Shown here: in pieces, positions 24,659-37,039 of the stretch
Position numbering within the stretch: the stretch's first letter is position 1
Layout of the letters: every line of letters begins with the position of its first letter
DNA from: Burhinus oedicnemus
Taxonomy: Eukaryota; Chordata; Aves; Charadriiformes; Burhinidae
Assembly: GCA_008921705.1 (NCBI GenBank)
Contig: VFFE01007081.1
Location: 1,355,011 to 1,419,010 of the forward strand
Direction: 5' to 3'
DNA: 64,000 nucleotides
Position numbers and translations under genes: made by a program
Notes under the pieces: model-generated
What the model saw: only the letters and a program-made list of their open reading frames with translations
Databases searched by the model: none
What the model was told of the DNA's origin: nothing

Positions 24659-24734
24659 GAGTGAAGCAGAGCACAGAAAGCTACAGACCTTTGCTGAGTT
24701 CTTGTCCTTGTATGTGCTAAAGAAAGAAGGACAA
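24659..24734 (+). other. Exon-like segment of 76 bases (unproven)
   Basis: A strong acceptor context (branch-like TACTGAT, then TTTGATTTTATTTCTAG) is followed by 76 bases and a donor CAA/GTGAGG. One frame is open (one base plus 25 codons), reading SEAEHRKLQTF at the start and SLYVLKKEGQ at the end. The other two frames have stops. It starts in the same phase and ends in the same phase as the segment at 5356-5398, so the two could in principle be spliced in frame, but they lie 19 kb apart. The protein is not recognised. Chance occurrence is a serious alternative. Confidence 0.17.
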
Positions 24735-27700
24735 GTGAGGGGAGAAAGTTGGGTTATGATGAAACAAGTAGCATTGGGTTACCCTTGATTATGTTTAGTT
24801 TGGCAGTGTTGCAAATGTAGATTTATGATGAGTTAAAAGTTTTTTCCACTTTCTGTTGCGTAGCGTGTATGTACATGTTTTTTTTGGAACTGATAGAGAA
24901 AAGTAAATGTCATAGGATACACTGGGCATACTGGTGTTTAAGTGCACTCTGCCTGTAAAGCATGTTACTATGCTACTCAAAATGAGAACAAGTTGTTAAA
25001 AGTTCTACAAATGCTGTGTGGTTTTGTTATGCTTTAAGTGTAAAAAATGCAAAGGCTTCTTTGTGGGTTGTTTCTTTGAGTGCTTCTTTTGTGGATATTT
25101 TACAGAATAGAAAATGAAGCAGATGTTTCAACGGATGTCCCAGGGGGCCTCTGGAGGGAATGGCTGTTCCATGCACCCACAGCATTAGAAAACTGCTGGA
25201 AGGGCAGGAATCTAGAGTTGTGTAGGCTGAGGTCCAGTGAGCTAGAGCTCAAACGCTCTGAGATTGCAGCTAGTAAGAGTGGCAGGTTGTAGTTTTATTC
25301 TTGTATCAGGACACAAATTCAGAAACCTTCATCACAAACAGTATTTCTCCTCCTTTGGCAGCTAGGAAACTCTCTGAGGATTGCAGTGGCTCTCTGGAAG
25401 CTCTTGTGCGAAGTGCTCCATCTCTAAGATGAGTGGTCAGAAGCAGATTCCCTTGCCCTGTGAGGAAAAACCTTACTCCGGCCACTGCAGAGATGTGCTC
25501 CATGGAGGAGTTGCGAGAAGGAAATCAGGCACGCCTATCTGGAAACATGTTTTCTGGGCTGGAGAAAAGTGCTGGAGTGAGGGAAAGATGAAGAATAGAA
25601 ATTAGAAGCAACTTTAAAAAAAGGTAGAATGGGATATGAACTTTAGACTCTTGCTGCACGCTTAAGTGGTACCTGTTGCAGCATTTAGTCAGCTCTAAAT
25701 TGAGACTAATTTAATTTCACAGCAAGAAAGAATTGCAGCAACCTCTGCATCCTGTCCAGCAGCGCCTTGCTCAGGAAACAGCTTTCCTATTGCCCTCCTG
25801 CCTCTTTTATATCAAAATGCCTTTCCTAGTTCTAATAACTGTAACAAGAAAAAAAAGAAGTTGGAGTTAAAATTAGGTGATAGGCAGCTCAGGTATCTTT
25901 ATTCCATAATGTGCAAAAATAAGGGTTTTTTTACATACTATGTGAATACTAGCTCTAGCGGTCCTGAGTCAGCATGGTCATTTGTAGAGTGTTCATGCCA
26001 GGAATGTGATATGCTGTGTTCTGTAGATGCAGCTTTGTGGAAAAATGTCATCTTGCTAATGCATACAAACATATATTAAGAAGAAAAAGGAAGACCACAT
26101 TTCATTTGGGAATAAAAGCTTTTGTCAGTGAGGCCTTGTAACTTCCAAACATACCTGAATCTTCTGTCTGAATGATACAAAGCTTACAGGGAAGATAAAG
26201 TGATAGGTCTTAGGAGTCAAGAAAACCTTTCAAAATGTAAAACAAGCCTTTGTCTTTTAATTACCCAGAGTGGGTTGTTGAAAGGAGTGGGATGATGGAG
26301 AGGGCAAAGGTAAGGAAAGCAGCTCGTGATTTCTTACAGAGCTGAACTTGCCCAAATCTGCAGAGGCAGGAAAACATACAGTTTTCCAGTTCATTAAAGG
26401 CACAAGCTGTCAGTCAGATGCTTCTGAGCCAGCTCAGTTGAGAGAGTACACACGCCTTGGTTGTTTACACAGAAATCCTATGACTGCTGCACCAACGCTT
26501 TCACAGCCACTGTTGGCAGCGCTTAACACAGTGGCGCGTTGCTTTGATTTCAGATGTGCTTTCTGGGTTGGACCTGCTTTCCCATGTCATCACAAATCAG
26601 CTCAGAGGGGTACAGAGCACCCTGGATTTATTTCAGAACCAAAATTTAAATGGGGTATTTTACCTGGGGTTGACTGTGTATATCTATTCATTTAATCTGT
26701 GAATAGCTGCTTCTAAGAATAAATTATTGCTTATACAATTTATATAATGGGAATCTGTAATACCGAAATAGAACAATTTCTCTGTAAATACCTCCTTTTC
26801 CCTGCTCCATACTGCAATGTGAAGAACAACCATCATCCTTCTTCAGGGGAAAAAAGGATTGCCAGGGCAGGAGGAAGAGAGAGAGATTAAAATTTTAAGA
26901 GGATTTAAGAATTCCTGACAAAATAGTTTTTGCTGCGTGCTTTGCCAAAATGAGAGAAGCACAAAATGAAAGGGGAGAGGAAAAAAAACAGAATTAAATG
27001 GAACAAACCAAAACCTAGAAACACAGAGCTGTAAGAATGTATGAGGTTTTTTGTTGGGTTGGGTTTTTTTTGTCTGGGGTTTGTTTGGATGTGTGATTTG
27101 AGGAGTGTGTTTTGACTCTGGACAGTACAAAGCTGCAGGAGCAACACCGTGTGTGTGAGTCTAGAAAACACTACAGAGCTCTAACGAGAAGAGTGGAGCA
27201 GAACCTGGGACCATCCTGGGCTCCCATTCCCAGAAAGGTGTGATACTCTGCAGAGATGGGATCAAATGGAAAACAACTGTTTATGGAGAGAGAGAAAAAC
27301 ACCCTAAGGTGGCAACATTCACCAATCCCTTGTGATACAGCAAATTATCACGGCTTAAGTACCACAGCATTTGGAGTATAGTGTTTTGGTGAAAGTATTG
27401 TGGAAGATTTACATGTGTTATCTACTACCCAGATGGAAAGAAATGTTCTGCCAGATTCTTAGTTGTGAAAATGTAAATGGCTGGAATTATACTCAGAAAG
27501 ATGTCTTCCATTCCTTATTATTATATTATTTAGTAGCTCCTGAAAAAAAAGAGAATAGTTTTGCTGATTCAAGTGCCTTGGGGATGTTTGTTGCTATTTT
27601 CCCATGTACCGTAAAACTCATTATTCGTACTTCAGCAGCAAGCTGATTTGCAGATGTAGAGACTGAAATTTATGGTAAGAGGTAGTAGACTCCAGTGGGT

Positions 27701-27951
27701 TTAATACTGTCCACCGCTGAATTCAAATAAATCCAGAGCAACTGCATTTAAGTGTAATAGTTGCTTCAGAATTTTTTTAGTGCGGTACCTTTTCTCTCCA
27801 GTGTGATTTTTTTTTTTTTTCCCCTTTATTTTAATTACTACTTATTCATCAAGAATCACATAACTTGAGACCATTAAAAAGGAAATTGACAAATATTGGG
27901 TATTTGTGACCCTTACTTGAACATTTGCTTTATTCCTAAAAGCCAACCTGT

Positions 27952-28015
27952 TGTGGTGGCGGGTTTCTGGGTTGGTTTTTTTTTTTTCCGGTTGGTTTGT
28001 TTTTTTTTTTTTTTT
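27952..28015. repeat. G/T-only style low-complexity tract
   Basis: The stretch is almost entirely G and T (GGTTGG and long T runs, with C only at four places). It is the strand complement of the A/C tracts seen elsewhere in the window. Similar shorter tracts lie at 17455-17491, 27043-27090 and 32429-32452. Confidence 0.6.
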
Positions 28016-31000
28016 AAGTAATGCACAGTGAAAATATGTAAAGACAGTCTCTTAGATGGTGGAGATTAGGCCGAAAGGAATGATATCTATATTACACTGA
28101 TGTATACATTTTCTTGATTTGATGTATAAGATACTCCATAATACAGCATACTGCAGAGCCGTGAAAAATGCTGCTATGTTTCAGGAAAGTGCCAATGCAG
28201 GCTGCCCTACCCCTTAGAAATAAGAAATGCAAGCACTAAAGAATCTTAATTGCTAGGTTTTTTTGATAGTTTCCAATATTTTCGTGCATTTGGGATCTGA
28301 AGGTGGAGCAGGTGGTGAAAGCGTAGTTATATTTGATGAACGCCCTGCATGGTGGAGATGTGGATGTGTTTGTTTATGGTGCAGTTTTATTTATTTTGCA
28401 TTGACATATCGTGACAGAAAGTCTCATGGAAAGCCCTGGGAGCTTTGAGATAAGAATCCATTGCAGAGCAGTGACATTCTTTCTAAAGCTTTATTTATCG
28501 AAAACCGTGAGGTAGTTGTTAAATGCCTGGGATACAGTATGTTGAAATGTGGAAGTGTATTACTTTTTAGTAGGGCCAAGTTTGTTGCCCAGAGCACAGT
28601 CAGAGAATTCATGCCATGAGGAGGATGAAGTGAATGGGGGAAAAAGGATGCTATCCTCACGACTTACGGCCCATGTTTTAATTCTGTTCTCTGTGGTCTC
28701 TTGGGAACCAGGGACCATGTAATGCCAATGAGTATGATTATGTTCCTTTAAAAAAAAAAAAAGTATCATGTATGTATGTATGTGTAATAGATCTGCCTGT
28801 AAATGGTTGTGAACAATGATACTGCTAAATCATCACACGCTCATGCCAGAAAATCTCAGTTGTTTTCTCAGGAATAGGACTGCTGGTCCAGCAGTGAGCA
28901 TAACTTATCCCAGCTCTGGGCAGTGGAAGGTATTTGCTGCAGAGGCCTACTTAGATATCTGCGCAAAAACCTGACTTGGTTTGTCACCCTCACTCTTACC
29001 TATGAGGGAAATAGTGGAATCTGTAGTAAATCTCTTTTGTGCTGGGTATGGTGAGGAGCCGTCGTGTTTTTCCATCTGCACACGGGACACATATGGGAGA
29101 CTTTGATGCCATGTTGACCTTGGTGTTACATGTCCTCTTGATGATGACTTTAATTACTTCAACTCCTTTCTGACTGTGTTTAGGGCACTGCCATCCACAG
29201 ATCTCACTGAGAGTGCAGCAGCCCTTTATTTCCCCTTCCCAGCCACCACAGCTGTACTACCACTCAAAAAAGAAATAAGGTAATTGACTGAAAATCATGA
29301 AATCAATTCAAGTTCTTTCAGTTCTTCTGAAATTTATTTTTGTCTGTTGTTTTTGCTTTTGTGCTTTTTAAGCTTTTCACCCAGCTACAAAGAACACATT
29401 ATTAAAGAGTGGATGCTCACTGGACTGTCACTTAACCATATGCCTCAGGGGGAAAAAAAAACCCCATGCTGATAGCACTTCTGACAGTGTTGTAGAAGTT
29501 GGCAACATGCTCATATCCTGTCTTCTTGACAGAGAAGGCAGGCTGACTCTGACACTTACATTTTGACGCTCTAAATTATTTGGCTGACATGCATATTAAA
29601 AACAAAAAACAACAAAAAAACACCCCACAGCCCCGTATTTTTTCCACTACTAGTATCTAAACAAAGAGGTGAGAATCTCGTTTCAATATACCGGTGTCAC
29701 AAGACTTTTATTATAGACAAACACAGGTATAAAAACTCATTGTCCCACAAACTCCAGTCCTCAGTTTTGTGTTTCCAAATTGTTCAGGCTTTTAAAATTT
29801 TTGTGACGATTGTTTTCTCCCATATACACTTCCTTTCTTCTGTATTCTGTCATCATAAAAATTGGCCTCTCTTAAAACAAACACATGTTTATTGGATTGG
29901 TGAATTGGGTTTTATTGCACTCTCCTGTTCTCAACACAGCATACTAATGCAAGCAGTTTAAGGAGTGCGTGTTTTAATAATAATTAGTTCAGCTACAAGA
30001 GGTATTCCAATAACTTCAGCTGTAGTGGTAACAATATTTTCTGTATATGTTTTTAAACAAAAAACAAACATACATTTGCAATAGTAGCAAGGATATTTAG
30101 CTTTACCTTAATCTACTGTTGGACAAATCACCTGTCACCTGCTGATGCTGACTGATTACTAAAGGCTGAATACAGTTATGTTTCAACATAGCTAGAAGTT
30201 CAGGTTTTCTCTCCTGATACTTCAGTTGAGGGGGGGGGGAGTCTTTTATGTGACTTAATGTGTACCACCCTAAATAATTATATAGATTGATTTATGTATT
30301 TTTTAAAATGCCAAAAAATAGAAGGAAAAAGGGAAAGCTAAAGGACCATAGAGATACTACTGAAGTCACCAATAGTGTTCCTGTGCTGTTTTTTTAGACC
30401 CATTAGTTTTAGTTCAATACATTCTCCTTCAAATTACTTTTCTGTTCAGTTAGGCTCCTCCATGCTCAGAAAATAATCTACTTCTAGCTGATGTTTGTGA
30501 TTTAAATGTATGATTTGGTAACTGTTATGTTAGGGTTTTTTTGGTGCGTGTGTCAGGTAAACAGAATCATTGACTGTATGTGATACTTTCTTAAATAGGC
30601 ATCAGGAGGAAAGGGTGTCAAATGCATAGGAAAAAGTAATATGAAAAGTCACAATATAAGTTACAGGTAAAGGTTACTTTTAAAAATGGAATATCGATGA
30701 TTTATTTTTAACTAGTTGATCCCACTTGGTCCATCTTTCTCCAGACAGTTCAGTTATTACTGTAATGCAAACAACAAGTCATTCAATTTCTCTTAGTTCT
30801 CTTTACGCTTGTCAGACACATTTCTGTACAGAGTGTTTTGGCAGCAGCAGTGATGAAATACATCTATTGACTGCAGTCACAGCAATCTAAATAGATATCT
30901 ATCTTTCCCTAACACCATGTAATAGGAATTTGTGGGTTTTATCCCTGAAGTAAATCTATTTAGAGGATTTTTTCTACCATAGGTTTTAATGTTTGGTTTT

Positions 31001-32994
31001 GTCTAGAGTGTTTTTGTTAACTTTTGGAATACTTACTAAAGGCGGGAAGGTTGTTTCCCATACCACTACATTCCTTTGAACATATTTCACTATATTTTGG
31101 ACTTGTTTCTTAAAATTCATGTCTAGAATTTTGTTCTTTTTCTGTCAGTAAAATCAACCATTTGTTTTCTATAAATATGACATAAAAGAAGCCTGAAATA
31201 ATGTGGTTTTTTTCCTTCATTCCAGTCCATCTCTTTCTCTGATTCATTTTTTTTCTTTCCAGGTTATCCAGAGGATTTCTTCAACTAGTTCTGGTTGTTC
31301 TGAGAACTGTGCAATAAAACTTAAGCAAGTTGCTAAAGCAAGTAGACAGTTTTAATGGGGAAGTCCTTGGTGTTGTGGTCTCTATTCTGCTACCTGTATC
31401 TTTATTTTGTGGATAAAACAGATAACTCTGTTAGGAAAATGTATCACCAGCAGAACAGTGGATGGATGCCTTTGTCACAGACTAGGAATTTATTTACTTC
31501 CCTCCTGCCCTGCTTTCTTTGTGACCCAAAGACATTGTGTCATTGTACTGACAGGCATTACAGAGTTCAACAGGGGACAGAAAGCACTCTAACTTGATCT
31601 GGTCTATAATTTGTTTATTAGGACGTGCTTTTTAGGTGTGAGACGTGGGAGGGAGGAGAGCACAGAGACAGCACCAGGTTCTTCCTCACTAGTTAAGGCG
31701 CTTCAATTACCTTTTTACCAAACCCAGGCTGGGAAGAAACAAGGAGAAACTATGGGCCATGAGTGGCAGGGAAGGGTATAGTTCCTGCGTTGCTTCGGTT
31801 TCTCTTTGTGTTTGTGTGTTCTTAGATGTCACAGGTCATCTACTGCCCATTCTACTTATAATCTTGCAACTGTAACTGTATATTGACTGGTATTTTTCAC
31901 TAAAAAGACGCTGTCCTACCAAACCTCTGCATTATTACTACCATTACTTGTTTTCAAGTTGTGCAAAAACTGAAACTTTTCCTTCTACTCCATCTTTACC
32001 CAAGTGGTCTCTGAAGGTTCCCTAAGCACTTTTACCCACCACCTACTCGTTTCTCCTTTGGCAGATGGTGTTCTTGGTGTGATGTAATGTGTTTTGGAAG
32101 CCCTGGGCTTACAGTCCACACAAGTGTGCAGCTACTTGGTAGAACTTAAATTAACAACAAGTGTCAGCCAAACTTATTGATCAATAGTCTGTTTAGAAAC
32201 TTCTGATTTGTCATACAGCTGCAGTATTTTTGGGCGTTTGTAAGCAGGAATTTTGGTTTTGATAGTAATATCCAAGCATTACATTTCAGGTAAAATAAGC
32301 AATGTGAACAAAACTAAGTGACAAGTATTCTATATATTTAAGTGATAGTTTCACTTGAGTTATAAATTAAATTTGTTTCCTGTTGTCATGTAGTTTAGCA
32401 TAATAATGTGGCATGCATTCATGAAGAGTGGTTTGTTTTTTGGGGGTTTTTTTACTTCTTGAGCTAGAGGGAGTTGGGCTTAAAGTGATGCAGTAGGATT
32501 CAATAAAAAAAATCCTTGGTAGCTCTTACCCATTGAGATTCTGCTGGGCACCTTGGTGGATTTTTATTTTACTAAGTAGCTTTTAGAATCTGTTGTGGAG
32601 TGGTTTCTTTGTCTTGAGCTTTGGCAATACACCTAGTTTTCCAAAAATAAACAGCATGCAAAGACTTAATAAGCTAAAGAATTCAGGAATGCAGGAAGAG
32701 AATATTATAGCTGCAGAAACAAACACTCAGAATTGAGAAAATATCAAGTTCTGACTACCTGTGCAATTTTAACTTTTTTACCCTTTCTCCTCTCCTTCCA
32801 TGTGTATGTTACTTCATAGATATTTTTTTTCCATCTGATCATAAACTTTATTACATGGGATATGTGATGTGCAAAATGTTACTTTTTCCTCGCTATATCC
32901 CTGGTATATTTTTGTATGCTAATTTTGTATGCTGTATTTAATGCAAAATTATTCATTTCTCCATGGGTTTTTAAGGTGGATGCCAGTGAAGCGT

Positions 32995-33120
32995 CTTTGT
33001 GCTTCACAAAGTTCATTAATTTATTTTCACAATATCCCTTGATGTACTATCTCCATTATACATTGGGGTAACTTAGACATAAAGGAGAAAAACCAGTATC
33101 AGAATTTTTAGCATATTTAA
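32995..33120 (+). repeat. Ancient MIR/L3-like repeat remnant
   Basis: GCTTCACAAAGTTCATTAAT and TTATTTTCACAATATCCCTT are followed by TACTATCTCCATTATACATT and GGGGTAACTTAGACA. This fits the recalled order of old amniote MIR/L3-type tails (GCTTTACAAA, ATTAATT, CTCACAACACCC, TATTATCCCCATTTTACAG, GGGGAAACTGAG). The left edge also forms a 7-base hairpin, GTGAAGC/GCTTCAC. It is diverged and non-coding. Confidence 0.45.
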
Positions 33121-33755
33121 CATCGTATAGACATACTGTCAGATTCAACTATGGTGACAGGAACATTCTGCAATGAGGTCTTTAGCTTGTTATTAGACAG
33201 CACTCTAAGCTGGCTGTCATACATTGTAGATGATTATGGTTCATATGAAATACCTCATATAATTACAGTATTTCTTGTGTGGAAAGGGATATACCCATTT
33301 TCTTAGTGAGACAAGACAATTAAATAAGGTTATTCACAAACACTGCACCCCTGTCATAGTGTTGCATAGGCTTCTCTTTGCTGTTGTGTATCTCTTGCAT
33401 ACCTTGATGATTTTAAATTAAGTAATATCCATAGGCTGCCTCATGATTTATGTATCCCCTCACAGGCTTGGTATTAATAATTGTTTTTCTCAGATTCCCA
33501 CATCAGTGCCATACTTCAGAATCAATAAATAAGTAAATGATTTTTAACAGCAATTGTCTCCAGTGGTATATGTGCTAGAGACCAGAAATATCACCGCTTT
33601 TAGAATTGCTCCGGATGTTCCCACAGCACATACGGTCTTGAAGTCAGTCAGTAGTTAGCTAACGTGTTCTAGAAGCATGAAGTTAATCATACAGATGGGC
33701 ATTTAGGAACTCGGCGTTTTCTCAACTTTATGGGTTGATGATGATTTTCCTTAGG

Positions 33756-33841
33756 ACTAATTAGTAGAGTTATTAATCCGGACAATTACGTTCTCTACTA
33801 ATAGTACAGCTGTCTGATTAATGAATCTATTAATTAATCAG
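33756..33841. promoter_or_regulatory. Second cluster of TAATTA/ATTAAT motifs with inverted repeat
   Basis: TAATTA occurs at 33758-33763 and 33831-33836, and ATTAAT at 33772, 33817 and 33833. CTGATTAAT at 33814-33822 and ATTAATCAG at 33833-33841 form a perfect 9-base inverted repeat with a 10-base spacer. These are homeodomain-type half-sites in a palindromic frame. Enhancer function is inference. Confidence 0.22.
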
Positions 33842-36782
33842 TAGGTTCTCCAGATGTCTACTGAGATACTGTCCCTTGAGCAGCAATATTAGTTGTTAAA
33901 TTTTTTTAAACCAAGAGCTAGAATCTTTCATTTGTTTGTGTATTAAACAGGAGCTGGATTTATTAAAGTTGCAAGACTTGTATCTTTTCCTCTTTTCCTC
34001 TGAGTAAAGATCTATTTTGAGTTATCATTGGTTATTTTTTCCAGTCAGCCACCTGACATACTTATGAATAGATAATTTGTGATTAAAATCTAAGGAGTTG
34101 TTATTCAAATGCCTCCTTTCCAGTGACCCAGAAAAAAGCTCTTGAAAAAATGAATGTTACCATATAAACATGCAAATAGCTAATTGCTTTCAATTTCAAA
34201 AACCTACTTACCTTGTGCCAGTAAGTCATGATCTTACCACAATACTGCTGCTGCTGAACTCTTGCATTTACTTGGATGTGTTTGGTGTTTTCCTTACAAC
34301 TGAATGGGAACATGCTTGCTGAGCCCAAGGTCACTATTTTGTTCAAAACTTTTGGGTAATAAGCCATTACTAAAGATCTGGTGAACCTGCCTGCTGCCCT
34401 CCCACATACTCATCCCTCCCTTCTTTGAAATTGTATGTGTGCAAGGACAGGGAAAGTTGTTATGCCTGCTTTCACCCAGAGATTACGGCTTGTCCTTCTC
34501 GGTCTTTGGCACAGGGAGTCCAACCTGTGTGAAAACAGTGTGCGCTGTATCGTTCCCAAAGGTGCGTTCTTGTCTGCGGCGTGCTGCCTCGCAGTGCAGC
34601 TTGCAAACAGGCCGTCCTTTGGGTCAAGTCTGGCAAAGTCATCTTGTCTGGTTTGATTTGACTGATAATGTTTATCCCAAAGGAATGGAAAGTGCTTTGA
34701 CCACACAATACGTGTATCTCTATGCACAGGTTTGACAAAAAAAAAGTTCCTCTGCGTACTGAAATATATAGGATGTGCTGCTCATGTGTGTGCTGGTCTT
34801 GCCTGGTTTGTAATTTCTTTTGAAAAAGTGGGGTTTCCAAAATTAAATACTGAATCTTGGTATTTAGCATCTTTTGTTTCATGGCTAAAACAGTTCTCAG
34901 TTTATTCAGCAATGAAATCTTAGTCATCTAAAAGTAATGAAACCTGGTGATCATGCTTCCCTCTCTGTTCTGTAGAAGCCAAGGTATAAATTACCTCGTC
35001 AGTTCTAATTATCGTACAACAGGCTAGAATGTAACTGCTAAGCTGCCATGGCTGCATTTTTGCTAGCACGTTGTCTCCCTCAGACATAAAGACCTATTTT
35101 GTTTCTTCTCTCACTCCTTCATCTTAAAATTCCCTCCCTTCTCATTTATCAGGTACAAATGAATGTAAGGAGAAGAAATTTAAGCCTCAGGAAAACTGTA
35201 TTCATTTTAATTAAAACCCTACAATGCAACCTACACCTCTTATTTCTGCGTTGGTGTGTATGCGACTCCAAAACTTGCCAGCCCGCAGCTGCCAATGTTA
35301 CTGTATTATTGGAGCATATGCAGAGTTGGCTGCTTTTCCCAGTGCCATGCGTCCTTGCTGAGAAGGGTGCTACACTGGGAAAGGACGGTGTCAGAGGAGG
35401 CGAGGGCATATGTTCTCAATTGGAGTTTGTCTGTCGTGACATTTTGCTGGAGGCTGGTGCTGTTTGGGAAGGTAGTTTTACTGAGGTGACAGGCTGGGTT
35501 TTGCCAGCTGGCATCAAACTTATGCAAACTATTGGCAACAAGAAACAGCTGCTTGGAATGAAACTTTATAGGAGCCCAGACCTGAGTGAAACTGGCTTTA
35601 CTCGGGGAAACATCTTGTTCAGGTTCCTTCAGCTTCTGTCCATCTAGTTTAGTGTTAACACGGATATTTTAGGGAGCTTTGAGATTACATTGGCTCCGTT
35701 TCCAGCTGAGTTCTGGGAACTGAAGACTGAGCAGGGGTATAATTCTGTTTCTAGCTGTAGACTGAGCCTAGAGATAACTGTTAAGTGTTTATTGTCTGGA
35801 CTATGTTGTGCAGAAACCTACAGTTGCACTATATCAATAGCTGTCTGCGTGTGGCTAACCAAGCACAGAGGACTAACTGGAAAATAGAAAGAATGCTGAA
35901 CAACTGAGGAAGTAAATTCTGACTCTATTAAGGGAAGAAAATAGAAAACCTAGCTCTATAAAACTCTTCTGAATTAGGAAAAGCCTCGGTGTGCTTCAAG
36001 GGCAAAAGTTTTATTTAGCCCATCTTAAAAAAAACTTCCAGTATTCCTGTTCCTCTAAATTCTTTTGCTGGGATTTAAAAAATGAATCTGGCTTATCATT
36101 AATTGAAAACCTTGAAGTGGCAGCTGAACAAGTAGTATTTTGGGGTTTTTTTTCTTGTAATTTATATAATGTTTATATTCTAATAACTGTGAAAATCATT
36201 CCTTGATATGAGTATTTAAAAAAAACCAAACAAACCAACCCCTTCCCTCCAAAAAAGCTCCAACAACAAAACCTTAACTATGTAAGCGTTTAATAAGAAA
36301 GAGTAACCACACCTAAAACAAATGACAGCGGTGTTGGGGAGCTTTGTGTAGTTGCATCTGAAATATTTTTCTCTGACCAAAGAATCTTTGGAATCTGGCT
36401 AATCAGAAACTGGAAAACAGTTTCTGTCTCACAACCATGTACCCCCTTGCTCTTTTTTTTTTTTTTTTTTTCTCTTCTTTTGCCCTCCCTCATCCTAGGC
36501 TCAATTCATTACCTAGTACTTGCTATTGTATTAGTCCTTATGTATTCTGTGGATTTGAGGCAACAGTGCTAAGAATTTTTTGAGTAGTAAAGTGAAATGA
36601 GCAAAACTCAGTTTGCCTACTTCTATCTTGACTTTCCACTGTGTCATAGAAGTTTTCATTCTGTGGTTCACTAGTTATTGGTGCTCTGGGAAGTATATGG
36701 TGAGTATTTGATCCTTAAAGAGCTAGCTAATAGTATGGTTTCAGCTGTCCCCTTCATTTCAATTTTAAGATTGCATTAAAAG

Positions 36783-37039
36783 GAATCACAGAATCACCGG
36801 GGTTGGAAGGGACCTCTGGAGATCATCTAGTCCAACCCCCCTGCCAGACCAGGGTCACGTAGAGCAGGTTGCACAGGACGGCGTCCAGGCAGGTTTTGAA
36901 TGTCTCCAGAGTCAGAGATTAGCAGAAATGAGTCAGACTCCACCACCTCTCTGGGCAGCCTGTTCCAGTGCTCTGCCACCCTCAAAGTAAAGAAGTTCCT
37001 CCTTGTGTTCAAGTTTGTGCCTATTACCTCTTGTCCTAA
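36783..37039 (-). mobile_element. CR1 LINE 3' end, antisense
   Basis: The element begins on the plus strand with GAATCACAGAATCACCGGGG and TTGGAAGGGACCTCTGGAG, the reverse complement of a CR1 3' end, and fades near TTGTCCTAACC at 37039. The minus strand keeps [20 protein letters not shown] from the ORF2 C terminus. Inside it, GAGTCAGA at 36909 is repeated at 36930, a 21-base insertion or duplication relative to the other CR1 copies in this window. It is 5'-truncated and dead. Confidence 0.92.

Larger units (their letters stand above)
19557..36782. other. Long non-coding segment, no gene recognised
   Basis: About 17 kb without a recognisable gene. Smaller items are listed separately (a poly(A) run, one exon-like segment, a T/G tract, an ancient repeat and a homeobox-type cluster). 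Reading frames of 150 and 182 codons near 34.5-35.6 kb have no domain signature and start on TTG or are antisense to each other. Also seen are an ATGT run at 28768-28784 and a T21 tract at 36451-36471. No tRNA, no array and no LTR pair were found by eye. Confidence 0.5.

Noticed and set aside
25122..25292. Acceptor-like end followed by a 60-codon open frame (IENEADVSTDVPGGLWREW...)
   Set aside because: There is no convincing donor and no known protein. A spliced terminal exon is possible but unsupported.
26554..26609. 56-base exon-like segment (VLSGLDLLSHVITNQLRG)
   Set aside because: The splice sites are only moderate and more than one frame is open. It shows how often such patterns arise by chance here.
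28768..28784. ATGT microsatellite
   Set aside because: Only four units, ordinary simple repeat.
31263..31350. Very good acceptor (TTTTTTTTCTTTCCAG) followed by an open frame and AATAAA
   Set aside because: The frames end within 17-30 codons, two of three give short hydrophobic or unrelated peptides, and there is no clear donor. It is not enough to call a terminal exon.
34472..34927. 151-codon minus-strand frame
   Set aside because: It overlaps three plus-strand frames, has no domain signature, and its amino-acid order suggests no known protein. Likely chance.
35099..35647. 182-codon open frame on the plus strand
   Set aside because: It starts on TTG, has no recognisable domain, and overlaps other open frames on both strands. 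One frame of this length in 64 kb is not strong evidence for a gene.
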